DNA from: Clostridiales bacterium
GTDB lineage: Bacteria > Bacillota > Clostridia > Oscillospirales > Oscillospiraceae
Length of the DNA stretch: 64,000 nucleotides
Reading direction: 5' to 3'
Assembly: GCA_012838345.1 (NCBI GenBank)
Contig: DUPK01000016.1
Span: forward strand, 1 to 64,000
The notes under the pieces are model-generated. The model saw only the letters and a program-made list of their open reading frames with translations, was not told where the DNA came from and searched no databases. Shown here piece by piece: positions 8,588 to 18,700 of the stretch. The position numbers and the translations under genes were made by a program. Position 1 is the stretch's first letter; each line of letters starts with the position of its first letter.

Positions 8588-9625
8588 ATGCTAACACCGA
8601 AGCAGAACATGCTTGAAGTAATCAAAGGCGGCAATCCCGAGCGTTTTGTCAACCAGTACGAGGCAGTGTATCTGATGTTTCATCCCTATATACTGCATTC
8701 CAACGCTCTTCTGAGGAAAGGACAGAAGAACGTTGTCAATGCATGGGGTGTTACAAACTCCTTCCCCGAGAACACTCCCGGCGCTTTCCCGGTGCATACA
8801 CCGGACAAGATTGTCGTTAAAGATATCGAGCGCTGGAGAGACTATGTGAAAGCTCCTCCACTGAAGTTTACCGATGAAGAATGGGCCGCCTTTAAAGCAC
8901 AGTACGACGAGGTGGACGGCACAAAAGCCTTCAAGGCGACGTTTATCGCCCCGGGCCTGTTTGAGCAGACGCACCACCTGTGCGGCATATCGCAGGCTCT
9001 CGAGTACTATGCTCTGTATCCGGACGAGATGAAGGACCTGATTAAGTACCTCGTCGATTGGGAAATGGAGCTTCTTGAGGGCATCTTAAAGAACTTAAAA
9101 CCCGACGCCATCTTCCATCACGACGACTGGGGAAGCGAAAAAAGCACCTTTATGAGTCCCAGTATGTTCGCCGATTTCTTTGTGGAGCCGTACAAGCAGA
9201 TTTATGGCTACTGCAAGCAAAACGGCGTCGAGCTCATAATCCACCATGGCGACAGCTACGCTGCGACGCTCGTTCCCTATATGATTGAAATGGGGATTGA
9301 CGTCTGGCAGGGCTGCATGTACTCGAACAATCTGCCCGAGCTGGTTAAGAAGTACGGCGGACAGATTACCTTCATGGGCGGCATTGACAACAAGTTCGTG
9401 GATTTCGATGGCTGGACGCGCGAAGACTGCCGCAAAGCCGCCCGCAGAATCATGGATGAGTGCGGCAATAAGTACTTCATTCCCTGCATCACCCAGGGCG
9501 GGCCCGGCTCCGTATACCCGGGCACCTATACGGTTCTCACCGAAGAAATTGACAAATACAACGAAGAAAAATTCGGAATTAAGCCCGAAGAAGTCGACCG
9601 CTTGCCGCTTCAGCTCATATTCTAA
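8588..9625 (+). CDS. UROD-fold methyltransferase-like protein
   Basis: The 345-residue product is a second UROD-fold protein. I start it at the ATG at 8588 because AAAGGAGG lies 7 bases before it and the N-terminus MLTPKQN matches the other paralogues; an upstream ATG at 8549 lacks a ribosome site. It carries the HHDDWGSE motif at about residue 179 and a FMGGIDNK loop near residue 265. At the usual zinc-binding HxC position it has HHGDS, with no cysteine, so classic zinc thiolate chemistry may be altered or lost. It ends in its own terminator. Divergence from a PucR regulator suggests substrate-dependent control. Function beyond the fold is unknown. Confidence 0.85.
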   Translation: MLTPKQNMLEVIKGGNPERFVNQYEAVYLMFHPYILHSNALLRKGQKNVVNAWGVTNSFPENTPGAFPVHTPDKIVVKDIERWRDYVKAPPLKFTDEEWAAFKAQYDEVDGTKAFKATFIAPGLFEQTHHLCGISQALEYYALYPDEMKDLIKYLVDWEMELLEGILKNLKPDAIFHHDDWGSEKSTFMSPSMFADFFVEPYKQIYGYCKQNGVELIIHHGDSYAATLVPYMIEMGIDVWQGCMYSNNLPELVKKYGGQITFMGGIDNKFVDFDGWTREDCRKAARRIMDECGNKYFIPCITQGGPGSVYPGTYTVLTEEIDKYNEEKFGIKPEEVDRLPLQLIF

Positions 9626-9660
9626 GCGGCCGCATAAGGCGAGTATAATTTCTAGAATAA

Positions 9661-9693
9661 ATGCTGGGGTTCAGAAAAGAACCCCAACATTTT
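9661..9693 (+). terminator. Terminator of the UROD-fold gene
   Basis: A 12-base stem with one mismatch (ATGCTGGGGTTC against GAACCCCAACAT), six-base loop and a short T-run lie 36 bases past the stop codon. Confidence 0.75.
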
Positions 9694-9732
9694 CTCATCA
9701 ACTTCAGGGCGCTTGTGCGCTCGGACTAATCA

Positions 9733-9764
9733 AAACCGGCCATAGAGAAATCTATGGCCGGTTT
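9733..9764 (-). terminator. Terminator of the giant SLH protein gene
   Basis: A perfect 14-base-pair stem (arm AAACCGGCCATAGA, loop GAAA) lies 29 bases beyond the stop of the minus-strand gene. On the minus strand it is followed by a T-run, so it terminates that gene; it could act in both directions. Confidence 0.88.
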
Positions 9765-9792
9765 GATGTTATAAATTGAAATTACGTTGGGC

Positions 9793-12700
9793 TTAGCTGA
9801 ACAGCCCGCTCATTTTCATCATGCGCAGTACGATTGTGGCGGTTTCCGCGCGGGTTATATTGCCCTTTGCGTTCACATAGCCGTTTTCGTCGCCCTGAAT
9901 AAGGCCGGTTTTCAGGTTGAAGAGAACCGCGTCCAAAGCGTATGCGCTGACTTCGTCGAGACCGGAAATATTGCTGTAGTCCTTGCCGCCCTCTTCAAGC
10001 CCTGCGATGGAGCAGGCGCGCTGAATTATGAGCATGGCGTCCTGCCTCGTGATATAGGCGGTGGGGCTGAAGATTGTGGGGGTTTGTCCGCCGATTATGC
10101 CGTACTCATAGGCAACGCCGATGTTATTGTAGTACCACGCGCCGCGGCTAACGTCCTCAAAGCGCGATGCAGCGTTGCTCTTTAGGGACTCAAGGCCAAG
10201 CGCCCTGATTACGATGGTGGCAAATTCGGCGCGAGTGATGTAATCACCGCCGTGGAACAGCCCGTCCTCTCTGCCGCCGAGTATCTTGCGGGAGGCCATT
10301 TCGTTTACATTATCCTTGTACCACTTGCCCTCGGTGTCGGCAAAGCTCTTGCGGCTGCTTATGAGCACATAAGTGGAGTCGTGCAGGCTGTGGATGTCGG
10401 CAAAGTAGCGAGTCTGTCCGTTTGTTGTTTCTCTTCTTATGACAGTCGGCGTATGATAGCTTGTGCCGTCGGCATTGTAAACAATCGCCGTTGTAATCCT
10501 TGCAGCCTGCTCGGCTGTGATTTCGATGCTTCTTGTCATAAAGGTGGAGTATGTGGTAATCTCGTAGGCTTTGCCCTGGTAGGACGCTGTAATCGTGAAC
10601 TCAATCGGCATTACCACAACCGTAGCGCCGCCGGCTTCGACGGCTCTTTTTGCAGCGGCCTGAATCTCGGTGCCGCTCTTTGCTATGCTGATATTAAGCT
10701 CAATCTCGCCGGAGTTGCCTGCGCCCAAAGCCTTTAAGACCGCATCGGTGTCTATTCCCCTACAGTCGAGGCTGTAGGTTATGCCGCCCGCGCCGACTGT
10801 TAGCGATGCATTCTTGGCCGCAAGGCCCTCTATATTGCCCAGCGCCAGGGACAGGACGGAAGTGTCCTTACCCCCGCTGACCGGGATTACGAGCGAGGAG
10901 CCGCTTCTCATTTGGCCGATCAGCTCTTCAAACTTCTCGCTGTCAATCGTCAGAACGGTTGCAGTATCCGAGCTGCTCTCGGTTCCGATGTTGTATTCCT
11001 TGCCGTTTACAGTGACCTTGACGTAATCGTCCTTTGGTGCGGTTCCGCCGCCGGCACCGCCACCGCCGCCTCCGGGGATTCCTCCTCCGCCGCCACCGCC
11101 GCTGCTTGTCGGCGTAAACTGGGCGTAAACGGTGGTGTTTGCCGAAAATACGGTTGAGGTCGTTACCTGTGTTCCGCCGTCGGCCTCGGTGAACCAGCCC
11201 TTAAAGCTGTGTCCAGCTTTGGACGCGACCGGCAGGCTCAGGAGCTGGCCGTTTGATTTTGTGGAGAGGTAGGCTGTATCACAGCTTCCGCCGTTCGTAG
11301 CCGCGTCAAAAGTAATCCTGTACACCGGCGCGTAGGAGACTGCAAACGGGGAGAGGCTTGTGACCGTGACCTTCAGTCCGTCCGGGGTCGGCGTGGCGAC
11401 CAGGTACTCTATCGTGCCGGCATTCGGCCCTGTGGTTATGAGGTGGGCGACCACGAATTCGTAGCCTTCCGAGGTCTCATAGGTGATACCGGCAGGATAG
11501 GGGAGGTAGAGGTCAACGCCGCCCCGTGTGCGTATGATTTTATCGGCATCTTCTTCACCAAGAGGATTGTCGCTAATGTCTGTCATTGAGACTTCGTATA
11601 CCGTCGTCATTACAGTGCCGGAGAGCTGATTCTCCGCGGCTTCGGCGACCTTGTCGTGGTTGTCGTCGGGGGTCCCGGGTTCCTCCGGTTTCAGCTTGTA
11701 CTCGGTGGCGTCAACTATAAAGTCAGCCCTTACGTCGCGCACTATGACGTTGTAGGTGCCGTCGCTGTTCGGCGTTATAAGGACGTTTTCGGTTTCGTAC
11801 TCGGTCGTCCTGTCAACCAGGCACTCGCAGCCGTTTATCGTGAGCGAGGTGAGCACATAGTTTGCTTTGATGCGGAGTTTAAAGGTCACGGTGCCGCGGT
11901 CGCGGATTTCCGTTTCGGGACTGGTATCGTCCGGCAGGCGGCCGACCATTGATGTGATAAAGGAGCTGCCCGAGGGGAGCTCATATCCTTTGTAATCCTC
12001 AAAATCGACAACAACGCTTGTATCGCTCAAAAGGTTTGTCAGCCAGAGCGTATTGCTGATATTGTCAGCCGTAGCGCCGTTTACCGTCCAGGATTTAAGC
12101 ATCTTGCCGCTGTCAGGCTCCGCTATGATGGTGACATCGCTACCGGCGACAATCTCGACCGTCGTGCCGACGGTTGCGGTGATAAACTTTTCCTCACCGT
12201 CGGAGACCGTTCTGACGAGCTGAATACCGCCGCCGCTGCCCTTATTGACGGTGAAGCTGACAAGCTCCGCAGCGGTGAAGGTGGCGCTTATGCTCATGTT
12301 CTCCCTTACATCGTCGATGGTGAGCGTTGCGGCGGTGCCGCTCAGGTCACCGCTCCAGGCGACAAAGGCGTAGTGCTGCGAGGGCTTTGCGGTAAGGACG
12401 ACAAGGTCGTGTCTTTTTACCGTCAGCACGCCGTTTTCAATCGCCCTGTCCGTGCCGTTGACCTTCGCGGTTATGGTCCCGTGCATACCGGGGCTTAAGC
12501 TTATCGTGTAGGTGGGTATTACTTCAAATTCGACCAGAACGGTCAAATCCGCAAGCAGGGGGCCGAAGCTGTAGCTTGTCATTTCGCTGGAATCCGGAAG
12601 CTCGGCTCCGTTTACAACCCAGCGCTTTACCTGGTACCCGGCGCTGGGCGTCGCGGTAAAGGCTATCGTACTCTCAGCCGCCCGCTGCGAGCCGCTCGGG

Positions 12701-15700
12701 AAGGCCTGGCCGCCGCTCGTAGCGAGGAGCGTGCCGCCTGTACCGGCGGAATAAATTACTGTATATTTGACGCTGTAAGGCTCAAAGACCGCGACGATTG
12801 CGCTGTCCCCGGTGACCGGCAGGCTGAGGGTTTCGCTCTCGCCCGCGCTCTCTCCGTTTACCGTCCAGCGCACGAACTTATATCCCTCGTTTGCTACGGC
12901 GGTGAGCGTTAGAACCGTATCGCCCATAATCAGCTCGGAGCCGGTCTTTACAATCTCGCCCTTCTTTATAAGGCCGTTGGTCGCGGAGTAGGAGACCGTA
13001 TAGGAATCGCGGATAAACTTGACCACTATGTCCGCGCCGGGGTCGGGCTGCGTTACGTCGTAATAATAGCTGTAGGTGTTGCCGGAGGCGTCTTCTTCCC
13101 GTACTCCGTTCCTATACCAGCCCTCGACATGGTAGCCGGGGTCAGGAACCGCGGTGAAGGTCAGCCAGCTGCTGACAGCGAATTTCGCGCCTGAGAGGAC
13201 GGGCGCGTCCGTCGCTATGGAGTAGGCGCTGACCGTTCCATGGACAGTTAAGTCGCTTTGGTCGTGGTTTTCAGCGGAGAAGGTGATCCTGTCGCCAGCG
13301 AGCTCAAAGAGAGCCTTCACTTCATAGCTTTCGTTGCTCTCGGAGCTGACGTCGAGCGTCAGGGTTCTGCCGCTTAACGTGACGCCGGCGGGAAGCGCCG
13401 CGGAGACAATCTCCCTGCCGTCGATTGTCCAGCTTACGAACTTGTATCCGGGATCCGGCACCGCGCTGAGGACGAGCATGCCGTCGCGGTAGACTATGGC
13501 GCTGCCGTTAATATCTCCTGCCAGCGAGAAGGAGGGTTTGTCATTGCGCCTTAGCTCGGCTTCTACGCTGCCGTGTCCGGAGTCCTCGCCGCTCTTGACA
13601 AGCGGGCCGTAGCTTATTGTAGTGACCGGGGTGTAGAAGGGGTCACAGGTGCTTATGTCAAGGTCCTCTTTAATGCCTCTGATTTCCGCTGTGTATTCCT
13701 TGCCCCAGATGTGCTCGGTGACGGTCACTGCGTCTCCGCAGTTTCGGAGGGTTTGCTGCAGGTAGGTCGCGTCGGTCGCATAACTATTATCCGTAACTAT
13801 GAACCTGATTCTGACCGTTCCGCCGTCGCGGACATTGTAGTTGGTCTCTCCGTCTACCGTTCCGTCATCCGAAGGCGTCACCGGCGTTACGTAGGTTATC
13901 TCCGCCGTGCCGCCATTGATTCCTGAGGTTGAGACATTATGCTCGGTAAGCTCCGTGAAATAAACTATGTATTGATAGTGTCCGTCGAGATATGTCCTAT
14001 AGATTGTGTCAGTCAGCACCGCGCCGCTTTCGTCCTTGATATCCTCTTCCGCCGTGCTGTTGATACCGACGATTCTTGTCCACTTTTCCACCATGTATCC
14101 CTCTGCCGGTGTCGCAGTGAGAACTACCTCGGCGCCGCCGGAGAGAATGTCGCCGCTGTCAAAGGCCTTTCCGTCGGCCTTCGCTATTATTGTGCCGTGT
14201 CCAGAGTCTGAGGAGTAGTAGACCTTGTAACCGGTACTTGACTTCAGATGCACCTCGACCGTCATGTCTGAGGAAATGACGCTGAAATCCTTGTACTTTT
14301 CGCTTGTGGCGGTGGATTTGCCGTCGACCACCCAGCGCTCGACCATGTTGCCCGCGGCGGGGGTGACTGTGAGGCGCACGCTCTCTCCGTTATACAGAGT
14401 AAGCGGTTCGTCATACTCCGCGTTTTCGATTGCTATATCTCCGTAAATGTCCCTGATGGTATAGCTCAGGGTGCCGCGGCTTGCATTGTTCACGGAGGCT
14501 GTAAAGGTGAGGGGTCTGTTGGGGGCAAAGTCCGCCCTTATTTCCTTATCCTTGTCGAGATTTGCTATCGTGAGCAGGGCGCTTCCGTCGGCGTTCGTGG
14601 ACGCGCTTATGTTTTCCATTTCAAGTTCGGTAAGTTCCGCGAGCGTCTTTCCGCCGACAAGCCAGCAGTCGAATACATAGCCGCGCTTGGCCTTCGCCGT
14701 GAAGGTCACCCTGCTGCCGCCGGGAATCTCTGAAACGCTGTCGCCCTCTTTTGCCGCGCCGTCGACAGCTATTGTTACCTTGCCCTTATCGTTATCGGCG
14801 CTCGCGCTCACGCTGAATTTGCCGCGCGTTGTATCGAGGGAAACGCTCGTATTTTCCGAGAGCGCGAACTCTAAGCTCTCGCCGCTTAGCGTAAATCCGT
14901 CGCCGGATTCACTGATTTCCCTGCCGTTAACTATCCAGTTCCCGCTCTTTGAATAGCCCAGCTTCGGCTCGACCGTGATTACGCTGCTCCCAGGAATTGA
15001 GCTGCCGCTGGCGATATAGGTCTTGACTGGTTCGTCGCCGGTTGTCTGGCCGGGCTTCATGTACCATGCGCGGATGTTGCCGCCGAGCGTCAGGCTGTAG
15101 TTGTCGCGGACAAAGACCGCCTGAATCGTAGTGTCGGCGGTGCCCATAGTGAAGGAGAGCGTATTACTGCCGTCGCCGTTGTCCTGCCCTGCGGGATAGC
15201 TTGTGCTGGCCGCGTAGACTATCCAGCGGCTGAAGTGATAGCCCTCTGCCGGTATGGCGGTAAAGTTGAATTCACCGTTGTAGTAGGCGTAGGAGCCGCT
15301 GCTGAAGTTTTTGTCGTCGCATTCAATTGTGCCGCCACCGCTTACGGAGGTTCTGAGCTCGTAGTGCGCGCGCTCAAAATAGACGGTTACTTCGATGTTC
15401 TGCGCTTCGGTCGTCAGATACAGGCTGGTCAGGTCCTCCGCGCCGCCGAAATCCTTATTATCTTTGTCATTGTATTTTACTTCGTGGTTGGTTTTGTACT
15501 CTACGACCCATTTCTGGACCTTGTAGCCTTTGTCGGGAGTTGCGACGAGAGTGACCGAAGAACCGGCGGAGTATCTTGCCTTTGTGCCGCCGTCCTTAAT
15601 GTTTGCCGTTCCGACTACGCGGGAACCGTCGGAATCGGTATATTTTTCGGCCTTGACGCTGACCTCGTAAGTGGAGCCGATAATGGTATATTTGCCGGAA

Positions 15701-18700
15701 TTGAAAGTGATGTCGTAGTTCTCAAAGTTTTTGCTCTGCTGGGTGCTGGAGGAACTGCTCTTGCAGGCGATTATGGTATATTTGCCGGGAGGCGTGGAGG
15801 CGTTTAGCGCCATCTGCGTTCCCGCAGAGTTGTATGCCTTGTAGCCCAGGCGGATTGTGGCGCTTGTGTTATTCTCGCTGTCGCTGTCCATGGCAAAGGT
15901 CTCGTCCTCGGCCATGGAGCTGCCCTCGGCGAGCTCAGCCACCGGTTGCCTGGCGGTAACGTCGGCGGGGCTGATGTCCGTATATTCCGGCATCCTGATG
16001 GTAATCTCGCGCGGCTTTACGGTGAAGCTCTGCGTCGCCGCAACCTCGTCGGTTACTTTATGCGTTGCACGCATGGTGTAGGTGCCGACACTCGGCGTCT
16101 TGCTGGCGGAGGTAAAGTTCGTCCAGTTATTGCCGTCGGCGCTGTAAGCGAAGGAAAACTCGCTTGTTCTGTCCTCCTTCTTGATACTGCCGCTCGGACT
16201 CGTGTAGATATAAGTAACCGTGGGATACAGCTTGTCGCCGTATGTGAAGGAGATGTCGGCTTTTCCGCTTTCACTGCGCGCAATACCGAGCTGATAGGCC
16301 GAGCCTTCGCCCACAATACCGATCTCGCTGTCAGTCAGGGTGAAGGACTTGAAGTAGCGGTTGCCGCTGTAAGTGTAGCTCACCATGTAGACGCCTTCTT
16401 CAAGGCCTTCGAGCGATATTGAAGCCGAGGTGATGTTCTTGTCCACGCCGTCTATCCTCTGCGAGCCGTCGGCTATGAGTTCAACAGTTTTACTGTAATA
16501 ATAGGTTTTGTTGGATGCAAGGATGCCGTTTACCGTGAATGTCACGGTGCCTCTGGGCGCGTTCGTGTGGCCTGTATTTGCAGACCAGAGCTTCGCCTCT
16601 GCTGTGAGCGTGGTTCTGTCCACCACCGATACCGACAAATCTCCGGTGGAGGTGCGCTTGGAGTAGGTCGTGGAAATCGGCTGCGAGTATGCGGAGATGT
16701 AATATTCCTTTGCCGAGGTCCCGTCATAATAGATTATATTCAGGCGGCAGCGGTACTCTTTCGGGTCGGAGGCGCTGGTGTTCATGAAGGTATATTTCGG
16801 GCCTGAGGCGCCCCTGATATCCTCCCAGTTGCCGTCCACCAGCTTTTGCCACTGGTAGCTGATGCTATTGTATTTGCCGTTGCGAGCCACGTCCTCCGGC
16901 TTCATTGTAGCGGTGACTTCAATCTCGCTCGGCGTGTCGGGGTAGAGCAGGAGCTTCCCCCCTTCCAAATCATTACTCCTCAGCTCGATAATGGGGTCGC
17001 CCAGCGAGGACCTGGTGCGCACGCTTATGGGCTCGGAGTAAATGCTCTTATTGTTTTGAGTGCCGGTGCCTATGGTCTGAATCTGATACAGGTAATCCGT
17101 ATAGGGGGAGAGATTGCTGTCTGTATATTTGAACGTATATGTGCCCGTCGCCGCGTCATAGGTTGCCGCTGAGAAGGGAATAGTGACAATCTTACTGCTG
17201 CCAGTTCCTTCCGGGAACTCGTAGAAGCGGTAGATTTCAAAGCCGGCTACAGTCTTGTCGTAGCTCCAGGTCAGCGTAATCTCGGTGTCGGTGGTCTCCT
17301 CCACGCTCTGTCTGAAATCGCCGGGGAGTTTAGGCGGCATTGTTATATCCGATACTATATAGCCGACCACGGGGAAGTTCATCTTGCTGTCCTTGTAGTT
17401 GTAGGCGAAGATGCGCCAGTTCATGGCATAGCCGAACTCCTGAGCCTCGATAGGCATGTTCTGAAGGTCTCCGGAGAAGGAGCTGCCCTCGGTTGTAATT
17501 GTGACCTGGCCGGCGCCGCCTTCCACTCCGGCGACTATGCCTACGACTACGTCACCGGGGCCGGCGCCCGCCTTTGTTTCAAGGCCGCCCGAGGTGGTGA
17601 ATGCGGAGTTGGTCTCACTGGACATTGATATTTCCTGAGTTATGCTTGCTCCGCCGCCGCTGCTGCTGTATCCGACTCTCGAGGGAGTACCCTTGTACTG
17701 CGCAATTACGTTGTAGCTGTTATACTTGTAGCCGTTATCATCGTCGCCGGTAATTTCGTTCGGCTTCGGATATGTGGTCGGGTCGCCAAGCTCATGCAAA
17801 AATACATTGTTTGAGATTCTTGGAAGGATGTCGTAGTCAGCCGCAATTGACTCGTACTCGTCCAGGGACATGAGACGTACCGAGGCCTCGTGCGGGATAT
17901 TGACTGTCGTCACTATCTTAGTAAAACCGCCGTCGCCGTCAGGCGTATAGGTTATGTACTCGAAGACCTCCATGGGTATGGAGTAGAGAGCTATCATGTC
18001 CTCGCCAGCGGTGGCGTTATAGGAGATGGTCTGCTCAAGCGTGGAGGTTTTCTCCGTTTCCCAGGTGAAGCCCGCCGTCACCGTCGCCTCCGCCTCGATC
18101 TTGGCCACTGTGACGCCGAAGACCTCGAATTCATGCTCAAAGGAGACGTAGGCGCCGACCGTCAGAGTGGTGCTTTGGGTGTCCCCGCTGCCGGAGCCGG
18201 TAGTGCTGGAGTAGCTGGTCGTGGACTCGGCATAGTTTCCGGAGAGATCATCGCGGTCCAAGAGGTCGGAGAAGTAAGGGGGAGAAGCCAGCGCCGCGAG
18301 AACGTTCGGGTCGCTGTAGAGGAAGTAATGGTTCCCGCTGTACTCCATGTAGCTGGTGTCATTGTCGGTGTTTGCAAGGCAGATGGCCATTGAAACATCC
18401 GTTTCGGTACGGATATATCCGGGCTCGACGGCTGTTTTTATCGTCTTGTCTCCGTCTTTTACTTCAATCATTTCCCCGATGTAATGGGCCTTGCCGTCGT
18501 CCTCGTTCGGGTGCACCGCGACAAAATAGGTCTTGCCGGGCTCGAAGACGGAAACGGTATGGCTTGTCATCGTGTGGACTTCCACCCATTCGTTGGCAAA
18601 GTACCAGAAGTAAGTTTTCTTGCCCCAAAGCCTGTACCACCAGTTTAGAAAGTACCAGCCCTGCCTGTAAACGGGAACTAAGCCGTTGGCCTGATAGGGC

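Noticed and set aside
11041..11102. Triplet-rich tract considered as a CRISPR or satellite
   Set aside because: No spacer-repeat pattern; it encodes a glycine linker in frame.
15235..15807. Plus-strand frame of 190 codons and similar ones inside the giant gene
   Set aside because: They are antisense frames of the SLH protein gene and have repetitive, hydrophobic composition without starts or ribosome sites.
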